Source: Planctomycetia bacterium
Lineage (GTDB): Bacteria > Planctomycetota > Planctomycetia > Pirellulales > Thermoguttaceae
Length of the DNA: 64,000 nt
NCBI GenBank assembly: GCA_030537455.1
Contig: JAUNMR010000012.1
Location: 13,127-77,126 of the forward strand
Direction: 5' to 3'
The notes beneath the pieces were generated by a model. The model was given only the letters and a program-made list of their open reading frames with translations, was not told the origin of the DNA and made no database searches. The position numbers and the translations under genes were made by a program. How positions within the stretch are numbered: position 1 is the first letter of the stretch; each line of letters opens with the position of its first letter. This document shows positions 43,367-51,758 of this stretch, one piece after another.

Positions 43367-44641
43367 CTAGACGCGTGGTTTAAAGGTCCAAGACCCGGCG
43401 ATGGAGAGATCTTCGATCTTTTCGCAGGTGAGCTTGAACTCCTTGGAGTTGGCAACGCCCTGGATGGAATAAGCGTTTTTGAATTCGGGACCACCGCCGA
43501 TAATCTCCGCCCAGGAACGCTCAGCGGTAGCGGGGTGATAGCTGAAGCGGTGCAAGTGAGCGGCGATGAGGAGTTGCACGCCGTACTTTTCAAAGAGCGG
43601 TCCCCACATACGCGCGGCAGGCCACTGGATTGTCGCCCATTTGTCGAGGATATTGCCGGGGTTCGCCTTGGGATTATCGAAGTAGAGCGGAATATGGCAG
43701 AACGCAATCAGGTAGGGCGCGGACTGGATTTCCGGACGCTGGAGAACCTTCTCCAGCCAAGCGGCTTGCAGTTCGCGGTATGGCTCGTAGTTTGCCATAC
43801 CGGACCAAGCAGGATGCCAGTCGGGCTTGTCTTCGCCAGTGTCTAGGGTGATGCAGGCGAGCGGACCACGACGGAACGCGGAGTTGAAGCCGAGCGATTC
43901 AAACTGCACGTCCTCTTGTTGCCAAGTGGTGAGGCACTTTGGTACGTTGCGCGCCCACTGACCGCGACGATCGTGATTGCCCGGGACGTAAACCAGCGGA
44001 CGCTGGGCGACGTACGGCGTGCCCGTCGGATTGCAGATGTTGGTCTTAATGTGTTCAGGTTCCATGTAGAAGGAACACAGGTCGCCGTTCCAGAAGATCA
44101 TGTCAGGATTGAGATCTTCTGCTCTCTTGATCAGCGCCTGAATGGTTTGCATGGTATTGTGCGTATCATTCATGACGAAGAAGGAGGTTTCTTCATCGCT
44201 AGCGCCGACCGTTTTGAAGGAATAGATATCGCTATATTCGGGTTCAGAGATGGTTTTATCGTACGCGGTTTTGTAGTCGAAGGAACATGTGGCGGTACGA
44301 TAGTAGTAAGTAGTTCTCGGAGCCAGACCGGTAATGCGGGCGGAGAGGAAGTCGGTTTCATAGGGGTTCAGACCGAACTGGGAATTTCTAGCGACTTTTC
44401 CCAATTCTGGGGTGACGCCCCATTCGACCCAACCGGTGCATGGACGGTTAATCGCCCAAGAGATCGAAGCGCTCGTTTCGCCGACGTTTTGTAACATCGG
44501 GTGTGAGGCCATGAAGGAGTCGGGTTTCTCCGAAACCTTTTCGTCTTCAGCTTTTGTCGCAGAGGACAGCATAGCGGCGCCGCTAATGGCAGCGGCGGAC
44601 GCAAAGAAGGAGCGACGACTAAAACCTTGGCAACTATTCAT
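43367..44641 (-). CDS. Tat-exported metallophosphoesterase, purple-acid-phosphatase-like (copy 2)
   Basis: Paralogue of the neighbouring downstream gene; 424 residues. A Tat-type signal (GFSRRSFFASAAAISG) precedes the same domain order. The motifs are MNDTHN, FWNGDLC, PGNHDRRG, FCHIPLYF and IAAHLHRF. The two proteins share long identical runs (for example KVARNSQFGLNPYE and EYSDIYSFKT against QYSEVYSFKT), consistent with a tandem duplication and divergence; substitutions cluster in the signal and C-terminal loop. GGAG lies 9 bases before the ATG at 44641; other in-frame ATGs at 44650 and 44656 are alternatives. Confidence 0.8.
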   Translation of the reverse strand: MNSCQGFSRRSFFASAAAISGAAMLSSATKAEDEKVSEKPDSFMASHPMLQNVGETSASISWAINRPCTGWVEWGVTPELGKVARNSQFGLNPYETDFLSARITGLAPRTTYYYRTATCSFDYKTAYDKTISEPEYSDIYSFKTVGASDEETSFFVMNDTHNTMQTIQALIKRAEDLNPDMIFWNGDLCSFYMEPEHIKTNICNPTGTPYVAQRPLVYVPGNHDRRGQWARNVPKCLTTWQQEDVQFESLGFNSAFRRGPLACITLDTGEDKPDWHPAWSGMANYEPYRELQAAWLEKVLQRPEIQSAPYLIAFCHIPLYFDNPKANPGNILDKWATIQWPAARMWGPLFEKYGVQLLIAAHLHRFSYHPATAERSWAEIIGGGPEFKNAYSIQGVANSKEFKLTCEKIEDLSIAGSWTFKPRV

Positions 44642-44861
44642 AAAGCACATCTCCATGATAATGAAATGACAGCGCACAATCGGTCTGTCGTAAGCAGTTC
44701 CCAATGCATGCTGCGTGTAGAGTTCCACATTGTCGCAGGTTCGCGAGTGGCGCCAGTGTGGCTTTTACAACGTGAAACACGGGCGAGGCATTGTTGACGT
44801 CGGATCCCGATGAGGCGGCGTCGCTGTGAGTCAGCGCGTTCCCCTCCTTCACGTTACCCCT

Positions 44862-44890
44862 ATGATACCAGAAACAAAAGGAAACTTCAA
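44862..44890 (-). promoter_or_regulatory. Promoter of the phosphoesterase copy 2
   Basis: Minus strand TTGAAG (44890-44885), a 17-base spacer and TATCAT (44867-44862). The leader would be about 215 bases, unusually long. Confidence 0.45.
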
Positions 44891-45056
44891 ATAAGAAATA
44901 AAAAAACTATATCGCTTCTCTCGAGAAATGTGACAACCCACTGTTATATATATAGATAGGTCTAATCTAAAGTCATAGTTTCATATCGAAATCTTTTAAT
45001 CCGTCGCCAATAAGATCTCGTATGCACATTAGTCTACGCCTGCTAAAGCAGAATAG

Positions 45057-45085
45057 TTGACCATGACCAGCGCAGGGGTTATAAT
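45057..45085 (+). promoter_or_regulatory. Promoter of the C69 dipeptidase
   Basis: TTGACC (45057-45062), a 17-base spacer and perfect TATAAT (45080-45085), about 95 bases before the likely start codon. Confidence 0.65.
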
Positions 45086-45188
45086 CGTGCCAGACGTCTA
45101 GTGCGAAAACGTATATAGACGCCGCATGACCTTGTCTGTATTTAGGCGTCATGTGGTAGATTCACGGTTTGTTGTATGGATGATCCCA

Positions 45189-46850
45189 ATGTCGAAACAG
45201 TCGATTCTTAAAATCACACAGCTGTGTTGCGCGACGATTCTTTTCCTTTGCGTCTGGTCGGCGCCCTCTTATTTAACGAGTGACGTCGCCAAGGCTTGCA
45301 CGAATTTAATCGTGACCAAAGGCGCTTCTGCGGAGAACGCTTGTTTTATTACGTACACGGCAGATTCTGCCGGCTTATTTGCCAGACTCGGTATCGTCGA
45401 AGCGTCCGACGGTAGTTTCAAGCCCGATGGGGGCGTTGACGTCTTTCCCGAGGGATACGCCACGCACAAGGTCTTTGGATTCATTGCCGATTCTTTTCAA
45501 GGCGTTATGAACGACTGCCAAGTCGCCATGGCGGAAACGACGTGGGAAGGTCGTGAAGAACTCTTCAATACATACGGTCGTTTTAAGTACGGGGAACTCA
45601 TGACGGCGACTTTACAAGGCGCTTCAACTGCACGTGAAGCGGTTGAACTTATGGGACGCCTGGTAGCGGAATACGGCTATATCGACGAAGGCGAGTCCAT
45701 TTCCATCTGCGATAAAAACGAAGCTTGGATTTTCGACATTTGCGGCACGGGTTCCACGAGCGCAGAAAACAATCAGGGTAGCGTTTGGGTCGCGTTGCGT
45801 GTTCCTGACGGCGAAATCACCGCCCACGCGAATTTAGCGCGTATCGGCGTCTTCCCGAAAGACGATCCCGAGAATTGTTTGTACTCTCCCAATGTCGAAA
45901 GCTTTGCGATCGAAAAGGGGCTCTATGATCCCAATAGTGGCGAGCCTTTCTCCTACTATAAAGCGTATGGAATCAACGACGTAGCGGCGAAGCGCGTGTG
46001 TGAAAAGCGCGTGTGGAGTATCTTCCGTCGTGCGGCGCCGTCGCTTAACCTTTCGGTCGACTATGCTCAGGGCGTTGAGGGCGCAGAGCCTTATCCGTGG
46101 TCGATTAAACCCGATCACAAACTCACGGTCGCTGAAATTGCCGCGCTTATGCGCGACCACTACGACGGCACTGAATATGATATGTCAGAAGGCGTCGACG
46201 CAGGACCTTACGGTTACGCAATGCGTTGTCGACCGCTGTATTGGGAAGTGGACGGCGAGAAATATGCGTGGGAACGCCCGATCTCCACGCAACAGACCGG
46301 TCTGTCGGTGATAACGCGCTCCACCTCTAATCTTCCTGACGTGGTAGGCGGTTTGGTTTGGTTCGGCTGGGACGATACTTACACAACCTGCTACACGCCA
46401 ATCTATGCGTGTTCCACCGCGCTCCCCCCGTCGACTATCATCGGTACGAAGACGCGCTTCGATATCAAGACTGGCTGGTGGACTTACAACTTCGTCGCGA
46501 ATTACGCCTACCCGCGCTATAAGGAAATGCTCCCTGATATTCAGGCGGTACAGTCTGAACTTGAAAATTACTTTTACGCCGCGCAAGGTCCCATTGAGAA
46601 AGCGGCGACGGAACTAGCGCTCACGAATCCTGAGCTTGCGATTTCTTTCCTTACCGACTACTCCATTATGCAAACGGAAAAAGCTCGCGAGCGCTGGGAA
46701 CAACTCGCCAATGACCTGCTCGTGAAATTCAACGACGGTTACACGCGTCAGCCCGATGGATCCTATCCGAACGTGGGCTACCCCGAGGAATGGTTGCGTC
46801 GGGTGATTAAAGAGAGCGGCGATCGTTTCAGACTGCCCAAGGAAGAGTAG
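45189..46850 (+). CDS. Exported C69-family dipeptidase (PepD-like)
   Basis: Ntn-hydrolase-type peptidase expected to act outside the cytoplasm. With the start at 45189 the protein is 553 residues. It begins with a membrane-type signal (ATILFLCVWSAPS) and an A/C junction at VAKAC, where Cys37 would become the mature N-terminal nucleophile, as in C69 enzymes (CTNLIVTKGAS). LIVTKGASAENACFITYTADSAG fits the family N-terminus, and EGRLAM-like segments recur (TTWEGREELF). GGATGATCCCA precedes this ATG; ATGs at 45126 and 45180 are alternative starts. The C-terminal region (YFYAAQGPIEKAATEL) is the typical helical tail. Dipeptide or small-peptide hydrolysis is the family role. Confidence 0.8.
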   Translation: MSKQSILKITQLCCATILFLCVWSAPSYLTSDVAKACTNLIVTKGASAENACFITYTADSAGLFARLGIVEASDGSFKPDGGVDVFPEGYATHKVFGFIADSFQGVMNDCQVAMAETTWEGREELFNTYGRFKYGELMTATLQGASTAREAVELMGRLVAEYGYIDEGESISICDKNEAWIFDICGTGSTSAENNQGSVWVALRVPDGEITAHANLARIGVFPKDDPENCLYSPNVESFAIEKGLYDPNSGEPFSYYKAYGINDVAAKRVCEKRVWSIFRRAAPSLNLSVDYAQGVEGAEPYPWSIKPDHKLTVAEIAALMRDHYDGTEYDMSEGVDAGPYGYAMRCRPLYWEVDGEKYAWERPISTQQTGLSVITRSTSNLPDVVGGLVWFGWDDTYTTCYTPIYACSTALPPSTIIGTKTRFDIKTGWWTYNFVANYAYPRYKEMLPDIQAVQSELENYFYAAQGPIEKAATELALTNPELAISFLTDYSIMQTEKARERWEQLANDLLVKFNDGYTRQPDGSYPNVGYPEEWLRRVIKESGDRFRLPKEE

Positions 46851-46882
46851 AACCTTCGGCGACTAATTGACTCAAAACACGA

Positions 46883-46919
46883 TTGAACCCGATTTCTGGG
46901 AACTTTGATTGGGCTTTTG
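46883..46919 (+). terminator. Weak hairpin after the dipeptidase
   Basis: AACCCGAT pairs with ATTGGGCTT (with a G-U pair) and is followed by a short T run (GGGCTTTTGACG). Low strength; the distance to the next gene is about 190 bases. Confidence 0.3.
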
Positions 46920-47044
46920 ACGTCAAACTAGTCGTGTAATTCGATAGAAACGCCTTCGTCAGAGTCGATTAATCGGTCAAGATCGCGCTCTGACGAGCGT
47001 TTTCGTATTTGTTCGCGGCGTCCTCAGTCGTATAGGTGTTTGAC

Positions 47045-50000
47045 ATGAAAAGACAGCGCACGACCAAATCCAGTTCGACCCATTCCCGCCAGTTGCGCCT
47101 CGAGACACTCGAGTCTCGCAATCTTCTTTCGCTCGATGGCGCGTCTGTTTTAGGCGTCGTTGCGGTTGCTGGTGAAAATGACGCACAATCGTCTTTACAG
47201 AGCGAACAGACGGCTAATCTTGACGAACAAGAGGATGACGCGGCGACAAGTATCTGGTACGAGCTTGTTACCACGCTGAATCCCTCAGCCGAAGAGCAGG
47301 AGCTACTTGAACAGATCAATCGTTTTCGCGCCGACCCCAGCGGTGAGCTGGGACGCATTTTTAGTGAAATCACTAGCGATAGCATCGTAGCGCGCAATAG
47401 TTTGGTCGATAGCGCGATCCAGCTGAACTCCTATCCCAAAAATAGCCTTGACGATTTTCTGACGCAGTGGCGCGAACTGAGTTCGGCGTCACCGCTGGCG
47501 TACAACGCGTCGTTACTTCAGGCGGCCACGAATCACAGTAGCCAGATGAAGTCGAAGAACGATATTAGCCATAAGTGCGCTCGTGAAGACGATTTAGTGA
47601 CGCGTGTGATCAAAGCGGGGTTTGAGTCTGGTCTGACTAATGCCGACGGCGATATAGCCATTAGCGAGAATATCGGCGGTTGTTTTCGTATAAACGGTTC
47701 GTATTCGGTCGCTTCTTATATTCTTGCGGCTTTTGCGGTCGACTGGGGCGTTGCCACTCATGAGCATCGCGACGCTCTCATGAACGACGCGTATACGGAA
47801 ATCGGTATTTCTATTATGAATACGACCAAGAGCGTCGGTCCTTACCTGGCGACCTGCGACATAGCCACGAGCGTCCAGGGCGCTCGCGACGACGGCGCTT
47901 ACCTGCTTGGCGTGATCTATGACGACGGCGATAACGACTTTTTCTATGACGTCGGCGAGGGACTTGGCGGGGTGGACATTTGTATCGAACGCCTTGGTTC
48001 CGATCAGACAGAGTCCGTTACGATTCAATCGTGGAATGCCGGTAGCTATCAGATCTTTCTTTTGAACGGTTCCTATCGCGTCACGGTCTCTGGAGATTCT
48101 TTTAGTTCCCCGATAACGAAGACGGTTTCTGTGACCGACGGCGCCAATGTGAAGCTCGATTTTCGCTCTAATGACGCAGGCGCTACCGCGCCAATTGTCG
48201 ACCTCAATAGCGACGCAGAAGGGTACGACTGGACGAGCGTCTTTGTCGAAAATTCCGAGCTTCCCGCTGAAGTTCTTGCCGACGCTAATATCAGTATTGT
48301 CGACGCCGATTCCTCCTACCTTTACGGAGCCAAAATCACATTTGCCGTACGCCCAGATGGAATCGAGGAAACGCTCGATATCTCCGTATCCGGTACGAGT
48401 TTACGCGCGTCGTTCGAGGATCAATCTGGCACGGTCGTGCTCACCGGGGTCGGCACGCTGGAAGAATACGTGCAAGTAATCTCCTCCTTGACCTATTTCA
48501 ATGCGGCGGAGTTGTGCAATTTAACGTCGAACGCGCAGATTACTATTGCCGTATACGACGGCGTCTTTTGGAGTAACGACGCGCTTCTGACAATTGAAAT
48601 TGAGCCAACGCAACTGCCGCAAATGACCGTCCTCGACATGACGACGTACGAAGGGGACGACGGCGCGACAATCGCGACCTTTGTCGTGGAATTGGATTCG
48701 CCCGCACGCATGGACGTGTCCTTTAATTTCAATGTTGTCACCGGCGGTACGGCAGTGGAAGGGGACGACTACACCCTTTCTCTTGGCGACCCCATTACAA
48801 TCTCCGCGGGTGAGACCACCGCTCAGATCGAATGCTACGTGAACGGCAACTTCGACGCGCTCAAGCCGGAAGGACTCAAGGTGGTCGACGGCGTTGTTGA
48901 GAAACCCTATATTTACTTTGATATAGAGATCGTCGACCTTACCAACGCCTACCTGACCAATGAGAATAATCTAGCTCGCGGGTACATTTACGACGACGAT
49001 TCACCCATCGCGCTTGGCGTCGCCGATAATTACCTGTTGGAAAGTCTATTGTCGACCGAACAAGGATTGCGTCGCTATGTTTTTACGGTGACGCCGAGCT
49101 CTAACGGTTACTTTATGTGGGACGCCGCCTCTGTGATATCAGGTCGTAACGTAGCGGTCGCGGTTCGAGAAAATTCCCTGGAAGCGGAACCGCTCGTTCT
49201 GAGCGATGATCTCGCCACAAATGGTCGCGTTCAATGGTTTGCCGATTCTGAGGTAGAGTACTGGATTACAGTTGAAGCGGCAGACGATCTGTCAAAAGTC
49301 TTTGCGCGACTGTTGGAGATCTCCGAAGATAAAATCGTTCTGGTCGATCCGCTCCTGGAAGATTCAGAAGAAGATCAGGTCAATCTTGCGTGGCTTGACG
49401 ACGATATGGACTTTTCCATTGGAGATTGGAGTTGGAGCTTTGAACCGTCTTTGTGGGACCAGTTGCAACTGCATTCCAGTCGTGAGAACGTCGATCTAGT
49501 CTTTGCGTTGCCGTCCGATTCCTATGCGTCGTTGAGCGATTCCTCGGACGACGAGACGTCCATTACATTCGACGATTATCGTGGTATTACGACCGTCGGC
49601 TTTTCTTCCTTTACTTATAATGGCGAAGACAACCACGAAACCCTCGTCCTTGAAGGCACAGACGGAGACGATTACCTCTACTACAGCGAAGGTTCCGGAT
49701 TCTTTCGAACCTCCGACGGTAAGATCGTAACCTTTAACAAAGTGAATAACGTAACCGTCAACGGCGGTAGCGGTAATAGTTTTGCTTTCATCCAGGACTC
49801 ACAGTACGACGACACTTTAGAGACGACCAACGATACAATTAGTCTTTACGGCGGTGGTTTCTCCCTTGTTGCGTCCAACTTTACCAAAGCTCAAATCGTC
49901 ATGAACAGCGGCGGTGAAGATACGCTACGCATTCAGGACTCCGGCGATCAGACCGAGGCGTCCCTCTCTAAATCTTCGGCGATAATCACGGGCGTCTACG

Positions 50001-50761
50001 ACCTGACCGGCTCCGACTCCTCGACCGTTTCGAAGAGTTATGCGCGCACGGTTATCGGCGCCTCCCAAATTGTAGTGGATCCGACCGATTATATTGGAGT
50101 AGTTAAGCTTTACGGCGATAATTCTCCAGAGTCGTATATTAACGCCACGTTCAATACATTGTCGTCTTACGATCAGTCGGCGCGCTTTTCCACTACGGTA
50201 ACGCGCGCCAAATCGATTACAGTCGGGGGCGTTCATCCGTTCTACAGCGACACGCTGACTATTTCTCTATCGGAAGGCTATGAATCACAAGTCGTTGGAG
50301 ATACTGTCGTGCTTGTGAACGTTAGCACCGGTAGCGAGATTATCGCTCCGTCGTGGGTTCAAATCACCACGATTCCTGAAGAGCCGACTACGATTACGTC
50401 AGATAGTCTGCTGGCAAATACGGTCGACGACGCCTTGGGAGGCGTTTCTAACGCGCTCATCGAACCCGCCGCTTCTGTGCAATCTGTTTGTGCGTCGAGC
50501 GCTCAACCGACAAACGTTTCCACTATTGACGCCACGACGCTAAACGTATCGAATACGAGCGTTGTGACCAAGACGGTAGTCTCTAATCCACAGAACGTCG
50601 TTTCGCGCGCTCGCAAGCGCAGTCAGACGTCGCTGTTGCTTGACCACGTGTTTTCAAGTCTTCAGAGTCAATCCGATCTACAGTCAGAGTCGGAGACGTC
50701 GCTGGAAGCGTCCGAACTCGATAAGTTCTGGGACGAAGTCTTTGACGATTACCTGGACTAA
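47045..50761 (+). CDS. Giant exported LEPR-XLL protein with CAP and Calx-beta domains
   Basis: Exported protein of 1238 residues, one of the clearest taxonomic marks. The N-terminus (RQLRLETLESRNLLS, within residues 1-29) is the LEPR-XLL sorting-type motif of planctomycetes. Residues about 80-280 form a CAP/SCP domain (EQINRFRADPSG, NHSSQM, SENIGG, HEHRDALMND). Then comes an SdrD-like repeat (GVIYDDGDNDFFYDVGEGL, about 290), a Calx-beta-like domain (FVVELDSPARMDVSFNFNVV, about 540-600), and several acidic, Ser/Thr-rich beta-sandwich stretches with no known name. The C-terminus is acidic (DKFWDEVFDDYLD). It probably sits on or outside the cell surface and binds Ca2+ or partners. ATG 47045 follows AGGTG. 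Confidence 0.8.
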   Translation: MKRQRTTKSSSTHSRQLRLETLESRNLLSLDGASVLGVVAVAGENDAQSSLQSEQTANLDEQEDDAATSIWYELVTTLNPSAEEQELLEQINRFRADPSGELGRIFSEITSDSIVARNSLVDSAIQLNSYPKNSLDDFLTQWRELSSASPLAYNASLLQAATNHSSQMKSKNDISHKCAREDDLVTRVIKAGFESGLTNADGDIAISENIGGCFRINGSYSVASYILAAFAVDWGVATHEHRDALMNDAYTEIGISIMNTTKSVGPYLATCDIATSVQGARDDGAYLLGVIYDDGDNDFFYDVGEGLGGVDICIERLGSDQTESVTIQSWNAGSYQIFLLNGSYRVTVSGDSFSSPITKTVSVTDGANVKLDFRSNDAGATAPIVDLNSDAEGYDWTSVFVENSELPAEVLADANISIVDADSSYLYGAKITFAVRPDGIEETLDISVSGTSLRASFEDQSGTVVLTGVGTLEEYVQVISSLTYFNAAELCNLTSNAQITIAVYDGVFWSNDALLTIEIEPTQLPQMTVLDMTTYEGDDGATIATFVVELDSPARMDVSFNFNVVTGGTAVEGDDYTLSLGDPITISAGETTAQIECYVNGNFDALKPEGLKVVDGVVEKPYIYFDIEIVDLTNAYLTNENNLARGYIYDDDSPIALGVADNYLLESLLSTEQGLRRYVFTVTPSSNGYFMWDAASVISGRNVAVAVRENSLEAEPLVLSDDLATNGRVQWFADSEVEYWITVEAADDLSKVFARLLEISEDKIVLVDPLLEDSEEDQVNLAWLDDDMDFSIGDWSWSFEPSLWDQLQLHSSRENVDLVFALPSDSYASLSDSSDDETSITFDDYRGITTVGFSSFTYNGEDNHETLVLEGTDGDDYLYYSEGSGFFRTSDGKIVTFNKVNNVTVNGGSGNSFAFIQDSQYDDTLETTNDTISLYGGGFSLVASNFTKAQIVMNSGGEDTLRIQDSGDQTEASLSKSSAIITGVYDLTGSDSSTVSKSYARTVIGASQIVVDPTDYIGVVKLYGDNSPESYINATFNTLSSYDQSARFSTTVTRAKSITVGGVHPFYSDTLTISLSEGYESQVVGDTVVLVNVSTGSEIIAPSWVQITTIPEEPTTITSDSLLANTVDDALGGVSNALIEPAASVQSVCASSAQPTNVSTIDATTLNVSNTSVVTKTVVSNPQNVVSRARKRSQTSLLLDHVFSSLQSQSDLQSESETSLEASELDKFWDEVFDDYLD

Positions 50762-50769
50762 TTGACACA

Positions 50770-50816
50770 ACGCGTCGTGCGGCGTCGATAGTTTCACGCA
50801 CGACGCGTCTTTATCT
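50770..50816 (+). terminator. Terminator of the LEPR-XLL gene
   Basis: ACGCGTCGTGCG (50770-50781) pairs perfectly with CGCACGACGCGT (50797-50808), followed by CTTTATCTT. Confidence 0.8.
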
Positions 50817-50843
50817 TCCGACCCACATGCGAGTTAGTACCGT

Positions 50844-51623
50844 ATGGCTCCCTCCACAATACCCGAGAATTGGGCTAATACGCTTGGTATGAAATTTCAC
50901 CTTGTTCGTTCCGGCGTTTTTACGATGGGTAGTCCTAAAACTGAAGCACGTCGTTTCGCCGATGAAGATCAACATGTTACGACAATCTCGCAAGATTTCT
51001 TTTTGAGCGTCTACCAAATGACTCAAGCGCAATGGCGCGCAGTGACCGGTGAAAATCCAAGTCGCTTTACTCTTAGTAAGCAACTTCCAGTGGAGAATGT
51101 TAGTTGGATCGATTGCCAACGTTTTCTCGAACGCCTTAACGCAGAAGAATATCTTTATGAATTAACGACTTACCTCGGGGCGGATTGGCGTTATTCACTA
51201 CCGACCGAGGCGCAGTGGGAATATGCATGTCGCGCTGGTACGGTAACGAGTTATTATTTCGGAGACCAGTGTACCGGTAAGGAGGGTAACTTTGGTAAAG
51301 GCGGTCAAGAACAATCGAAAAGCTCCCCGACACGTTCCAAAGGCATAGGAACGCTTGAAGTCGGCTCCTTTCCTCCGAATCCCTGGGGGTTCTATGATAT
51401 GTGCGGCAATCTCTGCGAATGGACCAGCGACAACTATGGTTACTACGAAACCGACGCGTCCACCGATCCAGTCGGTGGTAGAGCGACCGGAGAGCACGTT
51501 GCTCGCGGCGGTAGTTGGCGTAGTATTCCAGATAACTGTCGTTCCGCAAGCCGTTTTAACTTCCTTTCGACCTATCGCGGGGATAACTGCGGTTTGCGCT
51601 TGGCTTTAACGCGTCAGGCGTAA
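50844..51623 (+). CDS. Formylglycine-generating-enzyme-like (SUMF1 family) protein
   Basis: Cytosolic 259-residue protein of the FGE-sulfatase/SUMF1 fold, in the group of iron- or copper-dependent oxygenases and pseudo-FGEs. LVRSGVFTMGSP (20-31), PVENVSWIDCQRFLERLN, LPTEAQWEYACRAG and GFYDMCGNLCEWTSD are the family signature. The bottom block GGSWRSIPDNCRSASRF has one Cys; canonical FGE uses a Cys pair spaced by a few residues, so the activity of this member is uncertain. It starts 80 bases after the LEPR-XLL gene. No sulfatase is present in the window. Role unknown. Confidence 0.78.
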   Translation: MAPSTIPENWANTLGMKFHLVRSGVFTMGSPKTEARRFADEDQHVTTISQDFFLSVYQMTQAQWRAVTGENPSRFTLSKQLPVENVSWIDCQRFLERLNAEEYLYELTTYLGADWRYSLPTEAQWEYACRAGTVTSYYFGDQCTGKEGNFGKGGQEQSKSSPTRSKGIGTLEVGSFPPNPWGFYDMCGNLCEWTSDNYGYYETDASTDPVGGRATGEHVARGGSWRSIPDNCRSASRFNFLSTYRGDNCGLRLALTRQA

Positions 51624-51666
51624 ACGCTGTTCTATCGATAATCTAACCATTTATACTACCATGAGA

Positions 51667-51716
51667 AACAAGGGGGGGCGGACGTGAAAGCTAGTTCACG
51701 TCCGCCCCCCCTTGTT
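51667..51716. terminator. Very long perfect GC hairpin between convergent genes
   Basis: Two 22-base arms (51667-51688 and 51695-51716) are fully complementary with a 6-base loop. Each arm includes a run of seven G or seven C. The plus exit is CATGTTCAG and the minus exit is TTTCTCATGG. The stem alone could stop transcription from both sides; the U-tracts are weak. Confidence 0.7.
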
Positions 51717-51758
51717 CATGTTCAGTAATTCAATGCGTAATTAACGCAAGTGTAACAT

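Larger units (their letters stand above)
44642..45188. other. Divergent intergenic region
   Basis: Non-coding stretch of about 550 bases. The minus-strand promoter lies at 44890-44862, and the plus-strand promoter of the dipeptidase at 45057-45085. The rest is AT-rich (44880-45010) with no recognisable gene or repeat. Confidence 0.55.
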
